Positions 32,248 through 44,600 of a stretch of DNA of 64,000 bases are shown here, one piece after another. The translations under genes and the position numbers were made by a program. Source of the DNA: Dugong dugon (taxonomy: Eukaryota > Chordata > Mammalia > Sirenia > Dugongidae); assembly GCA_030035585.1 (NCBI GenBank), contig CM057476.1, forward strand, positions 23,296,501 to 23,360,500, written 5' to 3'. Position 1 is the stretch's first letter. Every line of letters starts with the position of its first letter. Below the pieces are notes generated by a model that saw only the letters and a list, made by a program, of their open reading frames with translations, did not search any database and was not told the DNA's origin.

Positions 32248-33328
32248 TGCTGCCTCCACCTCCCTCCCCTTCTCCCTCAGGTTAGCCACGGATAGAGAAG
32301 CTCCTGGTCCTGCTCGAATGGTTTCTTCTTAGATCTGCAGGAGCCTTGGGGGTGGTGCTCAGCTCAGGCAAGGAGGTGCTGACGGATGATAGGGTCTGAG
32401 GATTTGCAGCTCTGCACAGACCCTGCCTGCCTTCCCTGCCCTCCTCCTTCCATTCCTGCTGGAAACAGTTTATAGTTTTACTGACAGAATAGCAGCCTTT
32501 AATGTCTTCCCACATCTTCCCCTGAGATTCCTCAGCTGAAGGCCCCTAGCCCCTAGTTATCACCACAGAAATCCCCAATTTCACTTTAGCTGCACAAAAG
32601 GTAGTGTGTCCAGTGGCTAGTAGTGGGGTGGGAAGGGAGGTGATTGGGATCACGCCAGGTCCTCAGGAGCTCCCTGGCCTCCACTAGGCCACCTCTTGCT
32701 GGACAGTCTGAGCCAAGTCCCTCCTGCTGGGGACAAGCCTGGAACTGCCAAAAACTCTCATATCAACAAGATCAGGAGGAAGTCAGGACATTCCACGGCG
32801 AGAGGCTGGGAGAAGGGATGGGGGCTGGGAAAGATTTGGGGACAAGAGACAGAACGTGGATCAGGGAACCAAGAAGGCCAACCTGGGTTTGAATCACAGA
32901 ATTTGGAATCCAGAATTAGGAAGATAGAATAGAGATGACTGAAGACCACTTGGGGAGGGATTCTAATACAAGACGGATGGGGAGAAATTAATTTGTTTCT
33001 CTCTGAGTAATGGAGTTGAGAACTTGAATGTGTAGTTCCAGCCCTTCTGTGCAGGGACAGTGTCTCCCACCCCCCTCCCTGCTGCAGGCAGAGGGACAAA
33101 AGCAGGGCCTATGTTTCCCCCACTGGCATTCCTTCTCCCCTACTCCACATTCCATTAGCTCAACCCTCATTTTACTGGATATATAGAGTGGGGTCAGTAG
33201 TTCTGGGGGCCCCCTCTGTGAACCTCACACCTCATGAACCCCTTGGTAGCTTGATTCTGCCTCTCTTCCAGAAAAACTTGTACTGGAGTTGCTGATGGAA
33301 CTAATTAAATATTTACTGTAAACTTGGT
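32248..33328 (+). other. NIPSNAP1: NIPSNAP1 3' untranslated region
   Basis: About 1.08 kb of unique-looking sequence runs from the TGA to the first good polyadenylation signal. The length fits the roughly 2 kb NIPSNAP1 mRNA known from human. No interspersed repeat was recognised in it. The 3' boundary is inferred from the signal and the T/G-rich sequence after it. Confidence 0.75.
33304..33309 (+). terminator. NIPSNAP1: NIPSNAP1 polyadenylation signal ATTAAA
   Basis: ATTAAA occurs in ctaattaaatatttactg, followed within 20-35 bases by ggtgtttttgttttttttc, a G/U- and U-rich downstream element. Cleavage is expected near 33320-33330. It is a common variant of AATAAA. Confidence 0.75.
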
Positions 33329-33329
33329 G

Positions 33330-33989
33330 TTTTTGTTTTTTTTCATCTGCGAGGAACTGGCAAATGCCAGAGGGAAGGGAGAACTGGCCAACTTCCTAGT
33401 CCCACCTGGCTGATCTATCCCCCTGAAGGGCTTTGTGTTCCCTGAGCCACTATCGGGCAGGCCATCTTCAGCCTCACCCCGGGGTAGGAGAAGGAACTGG
33501 TGGTGTACAACTAGGGATTCAGGACATGGGTGTTTCTAGGCCCAGATAAGTAGGATTTACTCTAAAAATCATGGGCCCTGTCTGTACAGTTCATGCCAGG
33601 GCTAGGAATCACTTGAAGTTGTCAAATACTGCATTAGAGCTGTGACTATCCTAGGTAAATTGGTGCTAAAAATGGGGAAACTAGTGATGCACCTGTGAAA
33701 AAACAAGTGTAAAATGGGGTTAATGCCCTCACTGCCTTGGAGTCCTGAATGTGACAGAAGCCATGTTTTGAAGGCAAATCCACTGGGGTCTAAATCTTGG
33801 CACTACCTCGTTCTTGTGTGATCTTCAGCATATGACAACTTTATTCACTCAACAAACACTTGTGAAGCACCCACAAGTTGCTGGGCACCACTTTTAAGCC
33901 CTAGGGAGAGTGCATGAAGCACCTAAGTTTTTGCCTTAACGGCGTCAGTTTCCCGGTCTCAGAGGGCAGCGTTGGGGGTTGGGGATGTT
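33330..33989. other. NIPSNAP1-THOC5 intergenic spacer
   Basis: About 0.66-0.8 kb. A weak MIR/L2 scrap lies at 33775-33880; nothing else was recognised. The two genes are in tandem, so this short gap must hold the termination of NIPSNAP1 and any upstream THOC5 promoter elements. Confidence 0.6.
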
Positions 33990-34340
33990 ACCCGGCTGAG
34001 ACACTTCCCCACCTAGGTGCAACCGCCTTCCCGCTCCCGGGCCGCTCAGACGCTTCCCGCACCACGCCCCGGCGGTCGCTGGGGGGCACTGCGCTTTGCT
34101 TCCAGCTTCCGTGCCTCGCTTCCGGCCGGCCATTCTTTCTTTATGCTTCTCTATGGTGCTTCACCGGAAGTGGCTCGTTTGCGTGAACAAGTTCGCAGCG
34201 CGGTGAGGTGAGGAGGGAACCGGGTCGGCGGGGCGGGCGCGGAGCGGGGGCGGAGCCAGGTGTTCCAGAACAGAAATGCCGAAAGTCCGAAGGGCACCCC
34301 GGGGCTGTTCTGACCCGGGTTCTCCTATTTCCCCCCTAGG
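33990..34340 (+). promoter_or_regulatory. THOC5: THOC5 CpG-island promoter with ETS-type sites
   Basis: This is a CpG-rich block without TATA. It carries two ETS/GABP-type core sites, ACCGGAAGT at 34163-34171 and, inverted, CTTCCGG at 34119-34125, plus GC boxes just after the first donor (ggcggggcgggcgcggagcgggggcgg). Such ETS sites are typical of housekeeping promoters. The start of transcription probably lies between about 34100 and 34180, only about 0.8 kb after the NIPSNAP1 poly(A) site. Confidence 0.75.
34130..34202 (+). other. THOC5: THOC5 non-coding first exon (3' end defined by donor)
   Basis: A strong donor (GCG|GTGAGG) follows 34202 inside the CpG island, and the next acceptor with a pyrimidine tract (cttaacag) precedes 35605, 36 bases before the THOC5 ATG. 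This implies a non-coding exon 1 ending at 34202 and a second exon 35605-35736 that begins with a short 5' UTR. The left edge of exon 1 is a guess; the right edge is well supported. Confidence 0.6.
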
Positions 34341-34372
34341 TACCCCGCGCTTAGTTTCCTCATCTGTAAAAT

Positions 34373-34508
34373 GTTCGCTGTGTAATAATTCTCAGGGTCC
34401 ATGTTGTAGCATCCAAATGACCATGAAAACGATGATAAAAACGTTCGCTGCCCGCTCCTCAGGGCCCGCGTTGTAGCTCTGTAATGACGACGACGATGAT
34501 GGTGGTAA
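34373..34508 (+). repeat. Diverged 70-base tandem duplication, THOC5 intron 1
   Basis: gttcgctgtgtaataattct ... gttgtagcatccaaatgacc at 34373 is repeated as gttcgctgcccgctcctcag ... gttgtagctctgtaatgacg from 34443. The second unit has expanded GAC/GAT triplets. Confidence 0.7.
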
Positions 34509-35019
34509 CTGCTCGCATTTTTTGAGCGCTCATGTGTCGGGCACTTTTTACCTGTGTTGTTAAAGTCAAGATTCGGCCTTTGGGTCTCTCCTTTTTGGGT
34601 TTTGCCAAAACAACTTAGCATCTGTAGATTCCTTACTAAAGGGTTTTAGTTGATGTTTTTTTAGAACTTAAATTTATTTTAAAAGGAAAATTTAAGTTAC
34701 TGTAAATGAAAACGGCTATCACTTGTTGTATGTGGATGGTAATGCTAAAACATATTGAATATTGTGAAAGCAGATCACTGTTAATAAATTCTGACTAGAT
34801 TTCGTTGTCTATCTAAGGCTCCTGCAAAGAGCCTTTTATTTACAGGGGAATATTAGCATTCATAGACGTTAAAGACAAACTAGGTGAACTGAGATGTTTT
34901 CCTTGAAGTAATCGGCGAGTTTGAAAAACAATTGAAAATTGATTAACTTTCTCCGTAGGTGTTTAGCATTATTTAAGATCATCCATTAACCATCTAAAAT
35001 CACATGCCCCGTCCCAGAT

Positions 35020-35165
35020 CATCTTCAGCTCCAAGACCCACCTCAGGTAGGGACTGTTATTCTCATTTGCAAACCCAGAGGAAAGTTAAGTAACTTATCC
35101 CAGGTTTGGTAGCCATAAAATAGTAGAGTGGAGACTCCAACTCAGGACTCTCTGACTTATTGGCC
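35020..35165 (-). repeat. MIR, antisense
   Basis: ctgttattctcatttgcaaa, aagttaagtaacttatccca, ggagactccaactcaggact. Confidence 0.7.
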
Positions 35166-35604
35166 CCCTCAATAAGTAAGTGTTGATGACAGATTGATTA
35201 GGACAGGTCCTCACCTGGAGTGTTGAGATGAAGAAGATGCATGATGCCTGGGATCACTGGGTGAACACCTGAATGAAGGGACACTTCTGTGGATAGAGTG
35301 TGATCAGGATGTGGACGTGGGGGAGGGAGTGATTGAAGGTGATTGCAAGGTCAGTTTGGACAGTGGTGTGAGTGGTTGTGCTTTTAAAGGAGGCAGAGGT
35401 GGAGAGATGAGTTCATTTTGGACAGGCTGAGTGATGGTTCCCATTTTTATAGATGAGGAAACAGAGGCTTTGGAGGGTTAAGTAACTTTTCTTGAGTTAT
35501 CAAGTCTGTATGTGGCAGACTGCTAGTTAGACTTCAATTTTCTGACTTAAGAAAAATCTTCAATCTGATTCCAGAAAATCTCACAAGCTTTCTCCGCTTA
35601 ACAG

Positions 35605-35640
35605 GTCTCTACTGTTTCCTCCTGACCTTGCTAAACAACC
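35605..35640 (+). other. THOC5: THOC5 5' UTR part of exon 2
   Basis: This runs from the acceptor cttaacag|gt to the ATG at 35641. The ATG is preceded by caacc, and the following codons read [10 protein letters not shown], the known THOC5 start. Confidence 0.7.
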
Positions 35641-38600
35641 ATGTCATCAGAATCAAGCAAAAAACGGAAGCCCAAAGTAATCCGAAGTGACGGAGCCCCA
35701 GCTGAAGGGAAGCGGAATCGATCTGACACTGAGCAGGTAAGATCAGCCAGGGATGCTGTGCCACTGAGAAATTGCAGCTTGTGTCCAAGCCCCCAGCTGT
35801 GGGTTTGTGGCAGTTCAAGGCTGCCACTACCAGGTAACAACTTCCCAGGTGGCCTCTGCTTGGCCAGGGAATTGGAATTCCCTTGGCTCTACAAAACCTG
35901 GAGTGTCTACATCAGCTTTAGCTGCAGCAATCCAAGAACTGACTAACAAGCTTGTGTTAGACATGATTAACACCTGAACAAGGAGCCTTGGTGGCCTAAA
36001 GGTTAAGCGCTCAGCTGTTAACTAAAAGATTAGTGGTTTGAACCCACCCAGCAGCTCTGCAGGAGAAAGACCTGGCGATCTGCTTCCGTAAGATCACAGC
36101 CAAGAAAGGGCCACATAAACCAGAGGTTTCATCAGCCTGAGACCGGAAGAACTTGATGGTGCCCGGCAACCACCAGTGACCGGCCCTGACAGGGAACACA
36201 ACAGAGAGTCCCGGTTGGAGCAGGACAAAGGTGGGGTGCAGAACTCAAATTCTAGTATGAAGACCAGACTTAATGGTCTAAATGAGACTGGAGGAACCCC
36301 GAAAAGTGTGGCCCCCAAATTTTCTGTCAGCCCAGAACTAAACAGTTTCCAAGGCTGACTCTTCAGACAGGGATTGGACTGGACTGTGGGAAATAAAGTG
36401 ATACTCGTGAGGAGTGTGCCTCTTAGCTCAAGTAGATACAAGAGACTAAACGGGCAGCTTCTGTCCAGAGGTGATATGGGAAGGCAGAGAGGGTTAGGAG
36501 CTGGTTGAATGGACATGGGGCATCGGGTGGAATGGAGAAGTGTGCTGTCACAGTATGGGGTGAGCAATTAGGGTCACATAACAATGTATGTATAAATTTT
36601 TATATGAGAGACTAACTTGAAATGTAAACTTCATTTAAACTACAACAATAAACAAACAAACAAAAAATAATAAAAGCAAAAAAAAAGAGAAAAAGATCAT
36701 AGCCAAAACCCTATGGGGTGCTTCTACCCTGCCACATGTGGTCGCTATGAGTTGAAATTGACTCGACATTACCCAAGAACAACAACAGTGCCTGAACAGA
36801 GAGCGTATGTCCAGTGCAGTGTGTGTCTGCCGTTTTCCTGATGGTCTGAAGAAGGCAGTCCATCTGCAGCACACCACTGGGGCTTCAGAGATGTTGTGTA
36901 CCTGGGTTGGCTGCTGAGACAGTACCAGAACCACCTGCCTACAGAACCTCTTCTGTGATCTGAGAGCCCATGCGGTCATCAGGCTCTTCTCTTCCTTTTG
37001 TCTATTTCTCTGTCCTAGAATCTGTCAAGCTAATTTATGATTTTAGCTGTTTTGATTGGGTGGTTGGTTTTTTGTTTGTTTTGTTTTTAACTAGAGCAGG
37101 GAAATGTACCAGCATAAATTTAAGTAAAAAGTGATGCTTTCTTCAGGTTTAGGAACTTAAGCTTAAATGCAGAGCGTCATCCTTTTTAACCATTGATTCT
37201 GGCTCCCACTGAAGTCTCATGTTTTCTATTTGTGAAGGCTGGGAGGTATTTCAGTCTCTGCTGAAACTTCATTTGACAGCCTCAACACCCATCAGTAGAA
37301 GTTTGGTTAGATAAATTCTGGCTTAACGATACAGTGGACTGTCATGTTGCCATTTTGATGGAGATCTATATTTATTGGGATGGGAAATCATAGTAACCAG
37401 CATGGACTGTATGATCCCATTGTGCTTAAAAATAAAATGTGTGTTTACCTCACAATATTACTAATAGAGTTGTTTCAGGCTATGAGGTTACATGTAATTT
37501 TTCATTTTCTTTTTGATACTTCTTTGTATGTTCTGAATCTTTGACACCAAGCGTGCATTAGTTTTATAATCAGAAACGGAAAAACCTTTCCATTCTGAAA
37601 AGAAGAAAAATATTTGATTCGAGGACCATATCCTTTGGAGACGTGATTTGGAGCTTCATTGTTACTGTTCTTATGTAAGAAGAGGTATCAGCCAAGTGTC
37701 TGTGGTCCCAACAGAGAGACTCACCCTCCACCCAGGACCTCTCTCCTTGCCTCTACAGGAAGGTAAATACTACAGTGAGGAGGCAGAGGTGGACCTGCGG
37801 GACCCTGGCAGAGACTACGAGCTGTACAAGTACACATGCCAGGAGCTGCAGAGACTCATGGCTGAGATCCAGGACCTGAAGAGCAGGGGAGGCAAGGACA
37901 TGGTAAGGAGTGGGACTGGGTGGTCATGAACCTGGTGGGGTGGGTCTGCGTGGATGGGACTAGACATTGCTGGCTCAAGAAGTTTTTTTACCCGCCAGAG
38001 CCCCACCTCATCTTGCTCTTCTGTACTGGCCATGATCAGGTGGTTGGAGACCTACCTATTAATTTGTTGAAACATCACCTCCTGATCACCAGTTACAGTA
38101 ATGAAAGCACAGGGTAATTTATTTTTTTCCATAACTGTAATCTGATAATTCATCTAACTAACATTTATTAAGTATCAGGCTTTTTGCTAGGTGCTGAGAG
38201 ATGATGGTAGATATAAATTTCTTGATGTTTTAAGAATACCAAACCAAAAAAAACCTGTTGCCATTGAGTCGATTCCGACTCATGGCGACTCTATAGGCCA
38301 GAGTAGAACTACCTCATAGGGTTTCCAAGGCTGTAATCTTTACAGAAGCAGACTGCCACATCTTTCTCCTGTGGAGGGGTTGGTGGGTTCGAAGCACTGA
38401 CGTTTTGGTTAGCAGCTGAGCGCTTAACCACTGCAACATCAGGGCTTCTCGTTATAAAAATAGATATGTACAAATAACAGAGACCAAAAGTGAAATTGTT
38501 ATTAAATCGCTTCAAGGGCAGAGAAACTAAATAGTGTGGCTAAAAACTAGATGGATAAGTTTAAAAAAAAAAAAAAATCTCGTTTTTTTCTAGGAATCTC

Positions 38601-41600
38601 ACTTATTTGTGCTTATGCTATCCAGTATTGTGAAGATTAATGCATCAAATTTATTTTATCGTAGCCAACCTGTGCCATTTTGTTATTTTCATTTAAATTA
38701 TCATCTAATGTTATTTGCAGGGGTGAAATTTTATTTCATGGTGTCATTATTAGGATTTCTGTATAGGATCCCCAGGGATAGATTTTTTCCTGTTTTTTGG
38801 TGAAAATATACACAACAGAACATTACACCGCTTCAGCAGTTTCTGCATGTATAATTCAGTGACATTGGTTACATTCTTCAAGTTGTGCCACCTTTCTCAA
38901 CAACCTTTTCCGAACTGTTTTACCATCAACACAAACTCACTGCCCCTTTAAGTTTCTCATGTATCCTTTCGAGTTGCTGTTGTCAATTTGATCACATATA
39001 GATGATTCTTTAAAAGGATATAATGCGTAATGCAAACATTCTTTTCTGATTAGGCATAATTATTATTTGGTTCAAAGATGACTTTAGGGGATAGTTTCAG
39101 TTCAAGGTTTAAACGTTTTCTCAGGGTAATAGTTTCGGGGAATCATGTGGTCTCAATGGCTCCAGAAAGTCTAGATTCCATGAGAATTTGAAATTCTGTT
39201 CCTCATTTCCCTCGTTTTGATCAAGATTCTCTATAAAAATTCTTTAAATGTTCAGTAATGGTAGCTGGTCACCGTCTGGTTCTTCTGGTCTCATGTTAAA
39301 GGAGATAGTTGTTCACAGAGGCAATTAGACATGAATTCCATTTCATCCACCAATTCCTGACTCTCCTTCCTCTGGTGTACCCAGCAAGTAGAGACCAATT
39401 GTTACGCCTTGGGTGGCCGCTCACAAGCTTTGAAGACCCCAGGCACTACACAGTGAACTGTGAGGTAGAACAGACGCACCAAAATCAATATTAGGCCAAT
39501 TGACTAGAATGCCTAGAAAGACATATTAGTTGTGCATCAACTGCATTTGCTCCATATTTAATTCTTATTACTGTAGTCCAAGCAGAAATTGCTTTTTTAC
39601 TTGGGAACCTTATCCAGTCATCCATTTCCCTCTGACATTTCTCATGGTTCTCAGCTCCTTCCAGTAGTCTGTTTTTGACCCTGGGTGGGCATGGGCAACA
39701 GTGAGGGAATGAAGCAAGCTGATCCCAGCCCCTATTGCCAGAGGTCTTTCCCAGTTTTCTCTGTCTACAGCCAGTTGAGATCGAAGAACGCCGGATCCAG
39801 AGCTGTGTGCATTTCATGACTCTCAAGAAGCTTAACCGATTAGCTCACATCAGGTTGAAGAAAGGAAGAGATCAGACTCACGAGGTAGGAGTTGAGAGGT
39901 TTGACTGTCCTCCTCCCCCTTCTCCACCCTCTTCTTTGTCCCTTTTATCCCTTCTCTGAGTTTGATGCCCTACACCTGACTTGCCCTCCTCACCTCTGAC
40001 TTTCTCCTTCCCCTTCTCCACCCTCTTCTTTGTCCCTTTTACCCGTTCTCTGAGTTTGCTGCCCTACTCCTCACTTGCTTACCTCACCTCTGACCTTGTC
40101 CTCTTTTCAGGCAAAGCAGAAAGTGGATGCCTATCATCTGCAGTTACAGAACCTGTTGTATGAGGTGATGCACCTTCAGAAGGAAATCACCAAATGCCTG
40201 GAATTTAAGTGAGTTTGGGAGGAGAGGGCTTTGGCACAGGTGGTCTGTTTGTAAACTGAGTTTTGCTTAGTGTCAGCCGGTCTCTTTAAAAAGAAATCCG
40301 ATAAGCTTGGAAGACTGCAGAATCTGGGAGAAAGGTGAATAGAATCAGAGGCAGTTGTTTTAGGCTGCACAGAAGACCTCCCAAGCCTGTCTGACCCTTT
40401 CACGTTTAGAGCTCCGTACCTGGTATAAGCAGTTCTCTCTCCCCAGCAGGGCCTTTACCTTACCAGTTTGATTTCCTAGCATGCTGTAGTGGGAGCAACT
40501 CACTTCAGTCATAGCCTCTTAACCTTTTGACTCAGTTTTCTTCTCTTAAAGTCCCAGCAATTCATTTTCGCAAATGTATTTTATTCTTTAGAACCTCATC
40601 TTTTCGCTGCTTAGTTGCCTTCAGGTCAACAAACTATAGTTTGTCAGAGCCCCTCTTAAAATGTGATGCTTCTTGGAGAAACCAAGCTGATAATAGATGA
40701 GAAGGAGACAGGAAAATGGTTCTTGCATGATCAGACCTATTTATGCGAACCAAAAGGAGTCAGGCTAATTTTGTAATGAACTTTGGATGATGGGGGCCAT
40801 GTTAGATTGGTTCAGCTTATTTTTAATAATACTGACACTGATTTTTGAGAGGCATTTTCATCTGCTCTACAGATTTATCACCCAGTAGATGCTTAAATAC
40901 TAAAAGAAGTGAAATCTGAACAAGGTCTGTACCTGAGTTAGTAGTAGTATGCCAATGTCGGTTTCCTGCTTTTAACAGCATCCTGTGGTTTGTAAGATAT
41001 TGTCATTGGGGGAACCTGGGAAAGGGCATATGGAAACTCTGTATTGTTTTTGCAACTTCTTGTGAGTTATGAACTATTACAACATAAAAATTTATCAAAA
41101 TAAAATAAAAAGAATGTGTTGCTCAAACCTGTACCCGTTGCTTCAGTTGGAAGCTAACAGATCCAGAATACCACGGACATTGGGCCTGTGGAGAAGCAGG
41201 TGACCACATAGAAGGGACATGGGCCCTGGAGTCAGCCTGGGTTCAAATCTCAGCTCTGCCACTCACTCACTTGTGTGACCTTGGGCAAGTGGCTTTAGCT
41301 TCTCGAAGCCTCTGTCTCATTTGAAAAATGGAAATAAAAATCCCTGCCCCACAGAATTGCAAGAACTGTTGTGTGCTGTTGAGTTGATTCTGACTCATAG
41401 CGACCCTGTAAGACAGAGTAGAACTGCCCCGTAGGGTTTCCTAGGCTAAAATCTTTACGGGAGCAGATCACCAGGTCTTTTCTCCAGAGGAGCTGCTGGT
41501 GGGTTTGAATTGTAGATCTTTAGATTAGCAGCTGAACACTTAACCATTGCACCACCAGGGCTCCAAGGACAGCCTAAGTGTGCTTAATAGCTGCTGCTGT

Positions 41601-44600
41601 TATTACTGTCATTTGACCCAGCCTGAGAACTCTACTATGTTAATGCAGCAGAAAGTATTAGGTTTGTTTTCATTTATGTATATATGTCACTATATGTACA
41701 ACAATTAAAATTTCCAGATCTTTTTCACATTTGTTTCTGCCAGGCTGGGTCTTCCTCATCCTATGCTTATACAGTTAATGTTTTGAACTTAAATGCAGAC
41801 TTTTATGTTTATTCCTGTTAAATGACATCTCTTGGTTTCATCCTGACAGTCTAGGCCTAGGTTACAGTGGTTTTTTTTTTGATTCTCTTGGCTATCAGCC
41901 CTTCTGCTCATCTTGGAGATGTCTGTAAAGTTGATGAGTACCCCTTCCAGGTCTTTAGCTAATTCGAAGAAGAAAAGGTTGGACAGCATGGGTAAGAATC
42001 CTGTGACATGTCCCCAGCTTCCTTCCTTCCCACTGAAACATCCACTCCTGAGCATTTGTTGAGGAGACTGGATTCCAGGTTACTGGGTAGTTGTAGTTCA
42101 GGGCTGAGTGGGCATAAATGGGGAGAACCACAGACTCACTTAAGCTACAGTTTGGGTTCCTGAGAATGGCAGCTTGACATCTAGTTTTTGCCTGCAGGTC
42201 AAAGCACGAAGAAATCGATCTGGTCAGTTTAGAGGAGTTTTACAAGGAGGCTCCTCCAGATATCAGCAAGGCTGAAGTCACCATGGGAGATCCTCATCAG
42301 CAAACCCTTGCACGCCTGGACTGGGAGCTGGAGCAGCGGAAAAGGTAGTATTTCCTCCTTCCTGGCCTTGTTAATCTGTGTGGACAGTGGATGCTTAATC
42401 ATGGCTGGAGAGTGCTTTGTCATGACCCAGGATCAAACAGCAAAGCACCATGAAACCAGCAGAATAACCTGAAGACCAAATCCCATTTTGTGATCTGGTT
42501 CCGACTTGACCAACCTCATCAAGGGTGGGACTGGAATTGCTTACAGCCATTAACGGACAGTTGAATAACTTTTTTCCTTTAAAATATTAATGTTTGAGAC
42601 CTAAATATCTTTTGTACCATATATCTAATTTTGTATTTTGCCTTTTCTCTGGCATATAGGTATATCCCTGTAGTATAATAAAGTTTTACAGATAATATTT
42701 GAGAAGATTATATGACTCTCCACTGTATAGACAAATTGTAATTCACATAATCATTCATTCCCGTATTGAATTTTTAGGTGGTTTCTGTTTTTTCTATCAT
42801 AAATAATTCTTTAAGGCACACTTTTACATGTAAAAACCAAACTGGTTGCCATCGAGTCGATTCCGACTCATAGTGACCCAACAGGACAGAGTAGAACTGC
42901 CCCATAGGGTTTCCAAGGAGTGGCTGATGGATTCAAACTGCTGACCTTTTGGTTAGCAGCTGAGCTCTTAACCATTGTCCCACCAGGACTCCTTTATATA
43001 TAAGACTTTATATTTATTAACCATAAGTAGAATGCCTATAGTATGTAATTTAACCTGGATTTTTCTAAGAATATAGTGTATAATGTAGTGTATAGTGTAG
43101 AATTTTTTTTTCATACTGGACTTTTCCTTCCATTCATACTGACTTTCCGTTTCATTTTCGTACAAGAGTTTGAGGGCTTTTAGTTGACACATCCGTTCTG
43201 TTCTACATTGTTGGAGCAGCTGTTTTACCCCTTGCCCTATTCTGTTAGAGAATGTATTTGGTGCTTTTGGTCCATGTTATGAATTTAATAAACATTGAGT
43301 CTAGTTCTTAGGGAATTTGTATCAGTTTTTTAGCAGATGGTGCTGCCCTGTCACTCCCCTGTCCAGTCCGCCACTTGCCCTGGGCACAGGCTGAGCTATG
43401 AGTGCCATGTCCCCGTGATCTTGGGCTGAAATCTGTGCCCACCCTACTCTACTCAGGCCAGTCTGTAGGCTTTGTTTGGGTCATGTAGTTACTAAATCCA
43501 CGTATTTGTGAAATGTTGGGTCTAGCATCTGAGGCAAGTCATGGAGCAGAAGAATTAGGGATACCTGTAGTGGTTGTAGACAGAGGCTCAGGAGTCAGCA
43601 CAGATTGAAAGCCCAGCTCTACCTTTACTATTAGCATTACTATTTACATTTACTGGGTGACCTTGGACAAGTTACCTACCTCCCTCAGCCTTAGTTTCCT
43701 TCTTTAGGGATAAGAAACGTCCCTACCTTCCAAGGTTTTTATAAAGATTTAATGCACTAATGCTTGTAAAGAGCTTACCGAAAAACCTGCGTGTAGTAAG
43801 TGCTCAGTAAACATTAGCAGTTAATTGTGGCTACTGTTGTTACGTGGGATCTCACAGTGAACAGACATGTCTGGGTATCCTTGGGGAGCATTGGGTGACA
43901 GTGCTGTGTCCTCCCTCAACAGGTTGGCGGAGAAGTACAGAGAAAGTCTGTCCAACAAGGAGAAAATCCTCAAGGAGATTGAGGTGAAAAAGGAGTACCT
44001 GAGCAGCCTCCAGCCTCGCCTCAACAGCATCATGCAGGTGAGGTCTTGCCAGCCTTTTGGTTTGTCTTCACCACCCCATGAAACTTTGCTGACCAGAGGC
44101 TGCCAACAGCCACGTCACTATTCGGGTTTTGCTGGTTCTGTTACCCTAATCGGTATTATAGTATAATGCAAGGTGGTCTTGTCTGCAGTCCTTCTTATTT
44201 GGTACAGTAGAGCCATGTACTGGGTAGAAGAAGCTGGCCGGATGGGCTCAGGAACACACACACACACATTTACCTGGAGCGTTTTCTTTACCCAGCCTCC
44301 TCTGGTGAGATGCTCAGACTGTGTTAGTTTACTACCTGCATGTTCTCATCAGCCCAGCAGTCTTCAGACATGCTTCCCATGGACATCTGTGAGGCCCCCC
44401 TCAGCAGATCCACTCACTCTGAAGAGAACCTTACTCATATTTGAAAGGCATTAGATACCTTAGAGGGGAAAGTCCCCACTTTACCCATAAAATATGATGT
44501 CTTTCTATGTAGGTGACCCATTTTTGTTTGCTTTATGAAGCCAGATTTGGTCTAAATTCTTATAGTTTCATGAAGCAGAGTAAATGGTTTATTTGGAGGA

